The notes below the pieces were generated by a model. That model was not told where the DNA came from and did no database searches. It worked only from the letters and a program-made list of their open reading frames with translations. A stretch of 64,000 nucleotides of DNA from Stenotrophomonas maltophilia. Its GTDB lineage: Bacteria; Pseudomonadota; Gammaproteobacteria; Xanthomonadales; Xanthomonadaceae. Position numbers and translations under genes: made by a program. This document shows, one piece after another, positions 28,344 to 36,914 of the stretch (positions within the stretch are counted from its first letter, which is position 1; each line of letters starts with the position of its first letter). Location: the NCBI GenBank assembly GCA_900113425.1, contig FOZF01000001.1, positions 1,094,358-1,158,357 of the forward strand. Direction: 5' to 3'.

Positions 28344-28383
28344 TGAAACATATGAAACATTGAAACAGATGTATCATGAAACA
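28344..28383. promoter_or_regulatory. TGAAACA repeat array, probable PrpR binding region
   Basis: Four direct copies of TGAAACA at 28344, 28353, 28361 and 28377 (spacings 9, 8 and 16 bp). They lie 44-99 bp upstream of the -24 element of prpB, where an enhancer-binding protein would act, and just before the prpR coding start, so PrpR may also control itself. Assignment to PrpR is inferred from position. Confidence 0.7.
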
Positions 28384-28404
28384 TCCCGTGCCGGTGTCCG
28401 CCCC

Positions 28405-29988
28405 ATGTATCTACCCCGCTCGCCCCTGCGCCATGCCGATGCCGACCCCGGTCGCCCGGTGATCTGGACGGTCAGCGTTTCGCGGCTGACCGGCCTGCTG
28501 GGTGACGTCATCCCCGAGTTCGACCGCCGCGCGCGCATCGAGCAGATCAACCTCGGCTTCGAAGAGGCGGTGGAGGTGATCGGCCAGCGCCTGCGCCGCG
28601 AGCACTGCGACGTGGTGATTGCCGGTGGCTCGAACGCAGCCTGGCTGCGCAGTCGGCTCGACCTGCCACTGGTGCCGATCCAGGCCAACGGCTTCGACCT
28701 GATGGAGGCTCTGGCGCGCGCGCGCCGCATTGCCGCACGCATCGGCCTGGTCACCCATGCCAGCGACGTGCCGGTGTTCAGCGGCTTCCAGCAGAGCTTC
28801 GGCCTGGATATCGAGCACCGCCGCTTCGTCACCCGCGAGGATGCGCGCGACTGCATCGCCGATCTGCGTGCCAACGGCATCGAAGTGATCGTCGGCACCG
28901 GTATGGCCATCGACCATGCCGAGCAGGCCGGGCTGCCGGGCGTTCTGCTGTACTCGGCCGATTCGGTACGGCAGGCCTTCGAGCATGCGCTGGAACTTAC
29001 CCAGACCCTGGCACGCTCGGTGGGTCCACGCCCCGCCGTGCGGCGCAGTGCCGTCCCGCGCGGCGATGCCTACGCGCTGCTCGGTGACAGCGAAGCGATG
29101 GCGCAGGTACGCGCACAGATCGCGCTCTATGCACCGCACGACAGCACCGTGCTGGTCACCGGCGAGACCGGGACCGGCAAGGAACTGGTCGCACGGCAAC
29201 TGCATGCGGCCAGCCGTCGGCGCGGTCGTTTCGTCGCGCTGAACTGCGGCGCGATCAGCGAATCGCTGCTGGAAGCCGAGCTGTTCGGTTACAGCGATGG
29301 CGCCTTCACGGGCGCACGTCGCGGCGGCCGGGTCGGCCTGGTCGAAGCGGCCGATGGCGGCACACTGTTCCTTGACGAGATCGGCGAGCTGCCCTTGCCG
29401 CTGCAGACCCGCCTGCTGCGTGTGCTGGAAGAACGCGAAGTGCTGCGCGTCGGCGCCACCGAGCCGACGCCCGTGGACCTGCGGGTGGTGGCCGCGACGC
29501 TGCAGTCGCTGGAGCATCGCGCAGCGACCGGCAGCTTCAGGCGCGACCTCTACTACCGGCTGGCGGCACTGCGCATCGCACTGCCCCCGCTGCGTGCCCG
29601 GCGCGGTGACATCCCTCTGCTGACCCGGCACTTCTTCCGCCAGCTGCGCGGCATCGACGCACCTCTGGACGAGGACGCGATGGCAGTGCTGGGGGCCGCC
29701 GACTGGCCGGGCAATGTGAGAGAACTGCGCAATCTGGTCGACCGCCTGCGCATCCACTGGCAGCCGGCGGACGGGACGATCGACGCTGGGCGCCTGCTGC
29801 AGCTGGCGCCGGAACTGGCGCACGACAGCACCCCGTCCCTACGGCTGGAAAGCAACGGCAGGCGCCCGTCACGGGCGCAACTGCAGGCGCTGCTGCAGGA
29901 ACACCGCAATGACCGCGAAGGCATGGCCCAGGTGCTGGGCGTGTCACGCACCACGCTGTGGCGCTGGCTGCGCGCGGAAGGGATGTAG
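28405..29988 (+). CDS. prpR: Propionate catabolism sigma-54-dependent activator
   Basis: 527 aa from ATG 28405; in-frame starts at 28360 (TTG) and 28369 (ATG) would place coding over the repeat array and have no better ribosome-binding site. N-terminal PrpR_N sensor domain (to about residue 185), then an AAA+ domain: Walker A GETGTGKE, sigma-54-contacting GAFTGA loop, Walker [13 protein letters not shown] Fis-type helix-turn-helix ends the protein ([16 protein letters not shown]). It is the partner of the sigma-54 promoter of prpB; the inducer in relatives is 2-methylcitrate. Confidence 0.95.
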   Translation: MYLPRSPLRHADADPGRPVIWTVSVSRLTGLLGDVIPEFDRRARIEQINLGFEEAVEVIGQRLRREHCDVVIAGGSNAAWLRSRLDLPLVPIQANGFDLMEALARARRIAARIGLVTHASDVPVFSGFQQSFGLDIEHRRFVTREDARDCIADLRANGIEVIVGTGMAIDHAEQAGLPGVLLYSADSVRQAFEHALELTQTLARSVGPRPAVRRSAVPRGDAYALLGDSEAMAQVRAQIALYAPHDSTVLVTGETGTGKELVARQLHAASRRRGRFVALNCGAISESLLEAELFGYSDGAFTGARRGGRVGLVEAADGGTLFLDEIGELPLPLQTRLLRVLEEREVLRVGATEPTPVDLRVVAATLQSLEHRAATGSFRRDLYYRLAALRIALPPLRARRGDIPLLTRHFFRQLRGIDAPLDEDAMAVLGAADWPGNVRELRNLVDRLRIHWQPADGTIDAGRLLQLAPELAHDSTPSLRLESNGRRPSRAQLQALLQEHRNDREGMAQVLGVSRTTLWRWLRAEGM

Positions 29989-30030
29989 GCAGGCGCAGCG
30001 CGGGCGGCGCGGCACCGGGCAAGGTTGGCA

Positions 30031-30498
30031 CTATCCTCGCGTGGCCACGCCCAGCGGCATGCGGAAATAGACCACCCGCTCGGTCTCTTCAAAGCCGCAG
30101 GCGCGGTGTGCCGCGTGCGCCTGTACGTCGTCCAGGCGGCTGTCCGAGGCCAGCTCGCTGCAGCCCACGTCCCGCGTCCATGCCTGCACTGCCGCCAGCA
30201 GGGCACGGCCGACAGCGCGCCCCTGCCACTGCGGCGTTACATACCAGCCTTCCAGGAACCCGACCGGCGAGGAACCGGTGCCGTTCACATAGTCGTGGCG
30301 CAGGCGTACCTCGGCGAAACCGACCGCCTCACCATCAGCCGCGCAGGCAAGGAACACCGCCCCTTCTGGATCGGCCAGCGACTGCGCCAGATCCTCCAGC
30401 GGATCATCGGCATCGGGCCACAGGCCCAGGCGCAGCTGCGACCATGCAGCGGCATCGGCCGGTGTGGCCTGGCGGATCGTGGCGGCGCTGCCGGTCAT
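30031..30498 (-). CDS. aac(6')-Iz: Aminoglycoside 6'-N-acetyltransferase, AAC(6')-Iz-like
   Basis: 155 aa GNAT protein. The acetyl-CoA loop reads [12 protein letters not shown] and the family segment [13 protein letters not shown] precedes it; the C-terminal half ([19 protein letters not shown]) matches, from memory, the chromosomal AAC(6')-Iz/Iak group of S. maltophilia. Such enzymes acetylate the 6' amine of tobramycin, amikacin and netilmicin. The start codon overlaps the pdxH stop by 4 bp (30495-30498), so translation is coupled to a housekeeping gene. The subtype, and so the spectrum, needs alignment. Confidence 0.85.
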   Translation of the reverse strand: MTGSAATIRQATPADAAAWSQLRLGLWPDADDPLEDLAQSLADPEGAVFLACAADGEAVGFAEVRLRHDYVNGTGSSPVGFLEGWYVTPQWQGRAVGRALLAAVQAWTRDVGCSELASDSRLDDVQAHAAHRACGFEETERVVYFRMPLGVATRG

Positions 30499-31094
30499 GG
30501 ATACAGCAGGCGCTTGCTCCAGCGCCCCTCGGCGCCGGCTTCATAGCACCACCGCTCATGCAGGCGGAACTGCGCGCCGTACCAGAACTCGATGCGGTCG
30601 GGCACCACGCGCAGACCACTCCAGCCTTCAGGGCGGGGTACATCCCGGCCCTCGAAGCGCGCCTCGATCTCCGCGACGCGGTTGTCGAAGTCTTCGCGAC
30701 CGGCCAGCGTCTTCGATTGCTGCGAAGCCCACGCGCCGATCTGGCTCATGCGCGGGCGGCTGGCGAAATAGGCGTCTGCTTCCGCATCGGCCACCTGTTC
30801 GACACGGCCTTCGATGCGGACCTGGATGCCGGCCTCGCGCAGGCTGCGCCACAGGAACAGCAGGGCTGCCTGCGGATTGGCCCGCAGCTCCTGGCCCTTC
30901 TGGCTGTCCAGGTGGGTGTAGAACACGAAGCCGCGCTCATCGAAGGCCTTCAGCAGCACGGTGCGCGCCGATGGACGACCGTGCAGGTCGGCACTGGCCA
31001 CGGTCATCGCGTTGGGCTCGACCTCGCGGCTCTGCTTGGCCTCGTCGAACAGGGCGGCAAACGTGGACAGGGCTTCGGCGTACAGGTCGCTCAT
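30495..31094 (-). CDS. pdxH: Pyridoxamine 5'-phosphate oxidase
   Basis: 199 aa. FMN-dependent oxidase making pyridoxal phosphate from PNP or PMP. Visible family stretches are [20 protein letters not shown] (FMN and substrate binding), [25 protein letters not shown] and the C-terminal [10 protein letters not shown]. Length is slightly below the E. coli enzyme (218 aa), lacking part of the disordered N-terminus. It is transcribed with aac(6') downstream and divergently from the P-loop kinase at 31135 with only 40 bp between starts. Confidence 0.96.
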   Translation of the reverse strand: MSDLYAEALSTFAALFDEAKQSREVEPNAMTVASADLHGRPSARTVLLKAFDERGFVFYTHLDSQKGQELRANPQAALLFLWRSLREAGIQVRIEGRVEQVADAEADAYFASRPRMSQIGAWASQQSKTLAGREDFDNRVAEIEARFEGRDVPRPEGWSGLRVVPDRIEFWYGAQFRLHERWCYEAGAEGRWSKRLLYP

Positions 31095-31134
31095 GATTGC
31101 GTTCTTCTCACACGGATTGATCTATTGTGGCGGC

Positions 31135-31962
31135 ATGGTCGCTGCTGCGTATATGCCCCAGGTGAAAGGATTTCCCGAAACATTGGCCGAGCAGGCACTG
31201 GATGATGCGCTGGGCAGCGGCGCGGCGGTTCCAGTATTGGCGATCAGCGGGCTGCAGGGGAGCGGCAAATCGACGCTGGCCGAGCAGGTGGTGGCGCGCG
31301 CCCGGCACCGGGGCCTGAATGCCGCGACCCTGTCCATCGACGATGTCTACCTGACCCGCGCGCAACGGCAGCGGCTGGCACGCCAGGTCCATCCGCTGCT
31401 GATCACCCGGGGGCCGCCGGGCACCCACGACCTGCCGCTGGTCCACGCACTGCTCGATGCCGCCGCCGCGCGCGAACCACTGGCGCTGCCACGCTTCGAC
31501 AAGCTGGCCGACGAGCGCCTGCCACAGGCGCAGTGGCCACGGCTGGAAAGGCCGCTGGACCTGCTGGTGTTCGAAGGCTGGTTCCTGGGCACACCGGCGC
31601 AGGACGAATCCGAGCTGGTCCAGCCACTGAACGCACTTGAACGTGATGCCGACAGCGATGGCCGCTGGCGCCACTGGTGCAACCAGGCCCTGGGCCGCGA
31701 TTACCCGGCATTGTGGCAACGCTGTGACCGCCTGTGGTTCCTGCAGCCGCCGGACTTCTCGGTGGTACCGCGCTGGCGCTGGCAGCAGGAGCAGAACCTG
31801 CAGGCGGCCCAGCCCGGCCGGCATGGCATGAGCCGGCCGCAGCTGGAGCGCTTCGTGCAGTACTTCGAGCGGGTCAGCCGGCAGGCACTGCATGCGCTGC
31901 CGGCCCTCGCCGACCGGGTGGTGGTGCTGGATGCGCAGCGCCAGATACAGGCACTGCGCTGA
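31135..31962 (+). CDS. P-loop kinase, D-glycerate 3-kinase-like
   Basis: 275 aa from ATG 31135 (31153 is also possible). Walker A at about residues 38-47 (SGLQGSGKST), then LSIDDVYLTRAQRQ with the catalytic-type aspartates, ITRGPPGTHD, LPRFDK and FEGWFLG. This order matches the phosphoribulokinase/uridine-kinase-fold glycerate kinases (GLYK, yeast Tda10). The role is probably phosphorylation of D-glycerate or a related metabolite. There are no glycolate or serine-pathway genes next to it, so the substrate is inferred. Confidence 0.82.
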   Translation: MVAAAYMPQVKGFPETLAEQALDDALGSGAAVPVLAISGLQGSGKSTLAEQVVARARHRGLNAATLSIDDVYLTRAQRQRLARQVHPLLITRGPPGTHDLPLVHALLDAAAAREPLALPRFDKLADERLPQAQWPRLERPLDLLVFEGWFLGTPAQDESELVQPLNALERDADSDGRWRHWCNQALGRDYPALWQRCDRLWFLQPPDFSVVPRWRWQQEQNLQAAQPGRHGMSRPQLERFVQYFERVSRQALHALPALADRVVVLDAQRQIQALR

Positions 31963-31968
31963 GCCCCA

Positions 31969-32172
31969 TCATTCCACCAGGAAGGTCACCCGCAGATTGA
32001 CCCGCCATTCGGTGATCTCACCGCTGCCGTTGGTGACCACCTTGGTCTCGTTGATCCAGGCCCCCTGGATGCCCTTCACGGTTCCGGAGACCTTCTTCAG
32101 GCCGCTGCGCACGGCATCCTCCACGCTCGTGGGCGAAGAGGCGGTGATTTCGATGACCTTGGCAACCGACAT
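31969..32172 (-). CDS. Dodecin (flavin-storage protein)
   Basis: 67 aa from ATG 32172. Full dodecin: VAKVIEITASSPTSVEDAV, then a beta-strand segment with the flavin-stacking tryptophan in GAWINETK and the final WRVNLRVTFLVE. It assembles into a hollow dodecamer that binds FMN/riboflavin or CoA. It converges with the kinase stop (7 bp apart) and is divergent from aroK (98 bp). Confidence 0.94.
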   Translation of the reverse strand: MSVAKVIEITASSPTSVEDAVRSGLKKVSGTVKGIQGAWINETKVVTNGSGEITEWRVNLRVTFLVE

Positions 32173-32270
32173 GGCCTGTACTCCGTTGAACGCGGGAATC
32201 CCCGCAGGAAGTCCCACCCTGACGTGAAGGACGTAAAGGCCGGGGCACGGAGGTGTTAGCATCAGGGCGC

Positions 32271-32813
32271 ATGAATCCCGCTCCGAACCTGATCCTGATC
32301 GGCCCGATGGGCGCCGGCAAAACCTGCATCGGCCGCCGCCTCGCCGAGCGCTTCACGCTGGACTTCGTCGATGTCGACCAGGCCATCGTCGACGCCGCCG
32401 GAGCCAGCATTCCCACGATCTTCGAGCACTCCGGCGAAACCGGCTTCCGCAGCCTCGAGCGCGAGGCGCTGGCCCGCCTCCTGCAGGGCCACGGCCAGCT
32501 GGTCTCGACCGGCGGCGGAGCGGTACTGGACCCGGGCAACCGGGCTTTGATCGCCCGCCGTGGCTTCGTGGTCTACCTGCGGGTCAGTGTGACCGCGCAG
32601 CTGGAACGGCTGGCCCGCGACAAGGCCCGGCCGTTGCTGCAGCGCCCGGACCGCGAACAGGTGCTGCATGACCTGGCCGCCCATCGCGATCCGCTGTATC
32701 GCGAACTGGCCGACCTCACCCTTGATACCGACCCGTACACCGCTGCCGACGCCACCGCCCAGCTGGTCGTCAAGCTCGCCGCGCAATGGCAGCGCCAGGA
32801 CCTGACCGCATGA
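32271..32813 (+). CDS. aroK: Shikimate kinase
   Basis: 180 aa. Walker A GPMGAGKT at residues 11-18, shikimate-binding DVDQAI and [10 protein letters not shown], and the STGGGAVL loop. It phosphorylates shikimate in chorismate synthesis. Its TGA overlaps the aroB ATG (32810-32813), so the pair is translationally coupled, the usual aroKB arrangement. Confidence 0.97.
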   Translation: MNPAPNLILIGPMGAGKTCIGRRLAERFTLDFVDVDQAIVDAAGASIPTIFEHSGETGFRSLEREALARLLQGHGQLVSTGGGAVLDPGNRALIARRGFVVYLRVSVTAQLERLARDKARPLLQRPDREQVLHDLAAHRDPLYRELADLTLDTDPYTAADATAQLVVKLAAQWQRQDLTA

Positions 32814-33922
32814 CTTCCCCCACTCCGCTGCAGGTCGCCGTTGGCGGTGACCGCCCTTACACCATTTCCATCGGCGCCGGCGTCCAGAGCGACGGTCCCG
32901 CCCTCGCCCGCCACGTGCGGGGGCGCCACGTCCTGCTGCTCAGCGACAGCGACGTCGCCCCGCTGTACCTGGCGCGGCTGAAGCAGACCCTGCTGGCCGC
33001 GCGTCCGGACCTGATCGTCGGCGAACACGTGCTGGCTGCCGGCGAAGCCTCCAAGACCCTGGCCGAATTCGGCCGCGCCATCGAAGCGCTGGCGGCCCTG
33101 GGCGCCACCCGCGATGCCTGTGTGTTCGCGCTCGGTGGGGGCGTCGTCGGCGACCTGGCCGGCTTCGCCGCAGCCTGCTGGATGCGGGGTATCGACTGCG
33201 TGCAGCTTCCGACCACGCTGCTGGCGATGGTCGATTCGTCGGTGGGCGGCAAGACTGCGGTGGACATTCCTGCCGGCAAGAATCTGGTCGGTGCCTTCCA
33301 TCCGCCGCGCGCGGTGGTGGCCGATACCGGCGTGCTGGCCACCCTGCCGCCGCGCGAACTGCGCGCGGGGCTGGCCGAAGTGGTGAAGTACGGCGCACTG
33401 GGCGATGCGGATTTCTTCGACTGGCTGCAGCACCATGCCGACGCGCTGTCCGCTGGCGAGGACGCGGTGCTGGCCGAAGCCATCGCCCGCAGCTGCAGGC
33501 ACAAGGCCGCCATCGTCGAGCGCGATCCGTTCGAGAAGGGAGAGCGTGCCCTGCTGAATCTCGGCCACACCTTCGGCCATGCCATCGAAACCGAACAGGG
33601 CTATTCGGCGCCGGGCCGCGATGCGCTGAACCATGGCGAGGCGGTGGCAGTGGGCATGGTGCTGGCTGCCAGGCTGTCCACCGATCTCGGCCTGGCCGAC
33701 GATGCCGACCGCGCGCGCCTGCAGGCGCTGCTGGAAAGGCTCGGGCTGCCGGTCGCGATCCCGGCCGGCCTGGATCCGCAGGCCCTGCTTGGCCGCATGC
33801 GACTGGACAAGAAGAACGTGGCCGGTCGACTGCGCCTGGTACTGTGGCGCGGCATGGGTCGGGCCGAAGTGGTGCCGGACGTGGATGAAGCGGCGGTGTT
33901 GAAGGTACTGGGCCAGGGCTGA
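32810..33922 (+). CDS. aroB: 3-dehydroquinate synthase
   Basis: 370 aa. NAD- and zinc-dependent cyclase converting DAHP to dehydroquinate. [35 protein letters not shown] and the zinc-binding [11 protein letters not shown] stretch are all intact. It begins on the aroK stop. A GTAG-type hairpin lies 13 bp after its stop. Confidence 0.97.
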   Translation: MTSPTPLQVAVGGDRPYTISIGAGVQSDGPALARHVRGRHVLLLSDSDVAPLYLARLKQTLLAARPDLIVGEHVLAAGEASKTLAEFGRAIEALAALGATRDACVFALGGGVVGDLAGFAAACWMRGIDCVQLPTTLLAMVDSSVGGKTAVDIPAGKNLVGAFHPPRAVVADTGVLATLPPRELRAGLAEVVKYGALGDADFFDWLQHHADALSAGEDAVLAEAIARSCRHKAAIVERDPFEKGERALLNLGHTFGHAIETEQGYSAPGRDALNHGEAVAVGMVLAARLSTDLGLADDADRARLQALLERLGLPVAIPAGLDPQALLGRMRLDKKNVAGRLRLVLWRGMGRAEVVPDVDEAAVLKVLGQG

Positions 33923-33935
33923 TCGCTTCCGCGTT

Positions 33936-33958
33936 CGCCGGGCATGGCCCGGCGCTAC
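33936..33958. repeat. SMAG/REP-type repeat, single unit
   Basis: CGCCGGGCATGGCCCGGCGCTAC, a GTAG-headed unit in reverse orientation, just 3' of aroB. It may help terminate the aroKB message. Confidence 0.8.
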
Positions 33959-34042
33959 CGGGCAGGTGTCATGAGGTTGCCGGCCTGCGGCGGGCCTACC
34001 GCGTTGCGGCCGGGGTCACCCTGGCCCCGCTACAATCGGGCC

Positions 34043-34282
34043 ATGCATGTCTACCTGCAACATCCCGAGGCCGGTGCGCAGGCACCGCGTTTCCTGCGCC
34101 TGAGCCTGCAGCCGGATCTTTTCGGCGGCTGGGAGCTGCTGCGCGAGAGCGGCCGCGTCGGCGGCCGATCGCAGCTGCGCCGCGAGCTGTTCCTGCAGGC
34201 CGACGAAGCCCGCCACGCCTTCGAGAAGGCGCGCGATGCCGAACTGCATCGTGGCTTCCAGATCCTTTCGCACGGCGACTGA
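34043..34282 (+). CDS. Small WGR-domain protein
   Basis: 79 aa. Nearly the whole protein is one WGR-like domain: RFLRLSLQPDLFGGWELLRESGRVG, then EARHAFEKARDAELHRG. In larger proteins WGR modules are found in PARP-type DNA-break sensors and some bacterial nucleic-acid enzymes; stand-alone copies have no established role. It ends 36 bp before hemE on the same strand and may be co-transcribed with it. Confidence 0.8.
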   Translation: MHVYLQHPEAGAQAPRFLRLSLQPDLFGGWELLRESGRVGGRSQLRRELFLQADEARHAFEKARDAELHRGFQILSHGD

Positions 34283-34318
34283 CGCCGCTGCCCACCTTCG
34301 ATCCAAGGAACGTTCAAC

Positions 34319-35392
34319 GTGACCAGCCCTCTCCGCAACGATCGCCTGCTACGCGCTCTGCGCCGCGAACCGGTGGATTGCACGCCCGTCTGGCTGATGC
34401 GCCAGGCCGGCCGCTACCTGCCGGAGTACCGCGCGACCCGGGCCAAGGCCGGCAGCTTCCTGGCGATGGCCAAGAACCCGGAGATCGCCTGTGAGGTGAC
34501 CCTGCAGCCGCTGCGGCGTTTCCCGCTGGACGCCGCCATCCTGTTCTCGGACATCCTCACCATCCCCGATGCGATGGGGCTGGAGCTGTACTTCGTCGAA
34601 GGCGAAGGCCCCAAGTTCCGCCACCCGGTGCGTGACGAAGCCACCATCGCCAGGCTGGCGGTGCCGGACATGGAGCAGGACCTGGGCTACGTGATGGACG
34701 CGGTGCGCCTGATCCGCCGCGAGCTGGATGGCCAGGTGCCGCTGATCGGTTTCTCCGGCAGCCCATGGACGCTGGCCTGCTACATGGTGGAAGGCGGCGG
34801 CAGCAAGGATTTCTCGCGCATCAAGGCGATGGCGCTGAACCACCCGCAGGCCCTGCACCGCCTGCTGGAGGTCACCACCGACGCGGTCATCGCCTATCTG
34901 GGCGCGCAACGCGCGGCGGGCGCGCAGGCCCTGCAGGTATTCGACACCTGGGGCGGCGTGCTGTCGCCGGCGATGTACCGCGAATTCTCGCTGCGCTACC
35001 TGCAGCGGATTGCCCAGGGCCTGGACCGTGGCGAAGGCAGCGAGCGCACGCCGCTGATCCTGTTCGGCAAGGGCACCGGCCTGCACCTGGAAGCACTGTC
35101 GCAGACCGGTGCGGATGCACTGGGCCTGGACTGGACGCTGGATCTGGACGAAGCGCTGCGCCGCACCGGTGGTCGCGTTGCCCTGCAGGGCAACCTCGAC
35201 CCCACCACGCTGTACGCTTCGCCCGATGCGATCGCCACCGCTGCCGCGCGCGTGCTCGATACCTACGCCGCCGGCAATGGCGGGTCGCGCGAGGGCCACG
35301 TGTTCAACCTGGGCCATGGCATGTCGCCGGACATGGACCCGGCCCACGTGCAGGTACTGGTCGACGCGGTGCACGCGCACAGCCAGCGCTGA
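34319..35392 (+). CDS. hemE: Uroporphyrinogen decarboxylase
   Basis: 357 aa from a GTG start at 34319, with AAGGAA about 10 nt upstream. Signature [16 protein letters not shown] at about residues 23-38 includes the catalytic arginines; [12 protein letters not shown] and [16 protein letters not shown] follow, and the C-terminus has FNLGHGM. It removes the four acetate carboxyls of uroporphyrinogen III in haem synthesis. Confidence 0.97.
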   Translation: MTSPLRNDRLLRALRREPVDCTPVWLMRQAGRYLPEYRATRAKAGSFLAMAKNPEIACEVTLQPLRRFPLDAAILFSDILTIPDAMGLELYFVEGEGPKFRHPVRDEATIARLAVPDMEQDLGYVMDAVRLIRRELDGQVPLIGFSGSPWTLACYMVEGGGSKDFSRIKAMALNHPQALHRLLEVTTDAVIAYLGAQRAAGAQALQVFDTWGGVLSPAMYREFSLRYLQRIAQGLDRGEGSERTPLILFGKGTGLHLEALSQTGADALGLDWTLDLDEALRRTGGRVALQGNLDPTTLYASPDAIATAAARVLDTYAAGNGGSREGHVFNLGHGMSPDMDPAHVQVLVDAVHAHSQR

Positions 35393-35483
35393 GCATTGCG
35401 CATGCGGTTGCGGCGCGGTGTTGATCGCGCCGTGACCCGCAGTGCGCGATCATGGCGCCCCCACGTTGCACCGGCCATACCCC

Positions 35484-36893
35484 ATGTCCACATCGCCATC
35501 GACCTACAACCGCCAGCGCCCCCTGCTGTGGCTGGTGTCCCTGGCGATCTTCATGCAGATGCTGGACTCGACCATCGTCAACACGGCGTTGCCGGCGATG
35601 GCGGCCAGCCTGGGCGAGAGCCCGCTGCAGATGCAGTCGGTGGTGTTCAGCTATGCGCTGGCGGTCGCCACGTTCATTCCCGCCTCCGGCTGGATTGCTG
35701 ACCGCTACGGCACCCGGCGCACCTTCCTGGTCGCGATCATCCTGTTCACCCTCGGCTCGCTGGCCTGCGCGCTGGCCCAGCACCTGCATCAGCTGGTCGG
35801 TGCCCGCGTGCTGCAGGGCATCGGCGGTGCGATGCTGCTGCCGGTCGGCCGCCTGGCGGTGATGCGTTCGGTGCCGCGCGAGGACTTCCTGCGTGCGATG
35901 AGCTTCATCGCCATCCCCGCCCTGATCGGCCCCTTGATCGGTCCGACGCTGGGCGGCTGGCTGGTCGAGATCGCCTCCTGGCACTGGGTCTTCCTGATCA
36001 ACCTGCCGATCGGCGTGATCGGCTTCATCGCTGCGATGAAGATCATGCCGGACCATTACGCCAGCCACCGCACCCGCTTCGACCTGCGCGGCTACATCAT
36101 GCTGGCCTTTGCGATGGTGGTGCTGTCGCTGGCGCTGGACGGCATCTCCGGGCTGGGTACGCCACACGCGCTGGTGATGCTGATGACCGTGGCGGGGCTG
36201 GCCGCGCTGGTGGGCTATTGGCTGCATGCGGCCAATTCGACCGCGCCGTTGTTCTCGCTGGCGCTGTTCCATGTGCCCAGCTACCGCATCGGCATCCTCG
36301 GCAACCTGTTCTCGCGCATCGGCAGCAGCGCCATGCCGATGCTGATTCCGCTGCTGCTGCAGGTGGGCCTTGGCCTGGGGCCGATGAACGCCGGCCTGAT
36401 GATGGTACCGGTGGCCGCGGCCGGCATGGTCTCCAAGCGGCTGGCGGTGAAGCTGGTCGAACGCTACGGCTATCGGCGCGTGCTGATGATCAACACCGTG
36501 CTGGTGGGCCTGGCCATGGCCAGCTTCATCCTGATGACGCCGGGCCAGCACCTGGGCTGGCGCCTGCTGCAGCTGGCCTTCTTCGGTGCGGTCAATTCGC
36601 TGCAGTTCACCGTGATGAACACCGTGACCCTGCGCGATCTGGATCGGGAGTTCGCCAGTGCGGGCAACAGCCTGCTGTCGATGGTGATGATGCTGGCTGC
36701 CGGCTTCGGCGCGGCGGCAGCGGGCAGCCTGCTGGCGGCCTTCGGCACGCACCTGGAGGGCCACGGCGCGACGGCTGCGTTGCACGCCACGTTCCTGTGC
36801 GTAGGCGCGATCACGCTGACCTCGACGATGATCTTCTGGCAGTTGCCGGACACCAAGCCCGAACCCCGCCAGGTCGAACACGTCGCGGAGTAG
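35484..36893 (+). CDS. MFS drug/solute exporter, DHA2 (EmrB/QacA) type
   Basis: 469 aa from ATG 35484, with about 14 hydrophobic segments, the DHA2 number. Helix 1 holds the family motif QMLDSTIVNTALPAM; motif A-like GWIADRYGTRRTF and motif C-like IPALIGPLIGPTLGGWL follow. It should use the proton gradient to expel drugs or metabolites. No adjacent membrane-fusion (EmrA-like) gene or TetR regulator is seen. It converges with the sensor kinase gene 21 bp downstream. Confidence 0.9.
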   Translation: MSTSPSTYNRQRPLLWLVSLAIFMQMLDSTIVNTALPAMAASLGESPLQMQSVVFSYALAVATFIPASGWIADRYGTRRTFLVAIILFTLGSLACALAQHLHQLVGARVLQGIGGAMLLPVGRLAVMRSVPREDFLRAMSFIAIPALIGPLIGPTLGGWLVEIASWHWVFLINLPIGVIGFIAAMKIMPDHYASHRTRFDLRGYIMLAFAMVVLSLALDGISGLGTPHALVMLMTVAGLAALVGYWLHAANSTAPLFSLALFHVPSYRIGILGNLFSRIGSSAMPMLIPLLLQVGLGLGPMNAGLMMVPVAAAGMVSKRLAVKLVERYGYRRVLMINTVLVGLAMASFILMTPGQHLGWRLLQLAFFGAVNSLQFTVMNTVTLRDLDREFASAGNSLLSMVMMLAAGFGAAAAGSLLAAFGTHLEGHGATAALHATFLCVGAITLTSTMIFWQLPDTKPEPRQVEHVAE

Positions 36894-36914
36894 TCTGCCG
36901 GACTGTGCCCGGCT

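Noticed and set aside
30031..30498. Acquired resistance gene or cassette
   Set aside because: No attC site, integrase, insertion sequence or composition shift; a 4-bp overlap with pdxH points to a resident gene.
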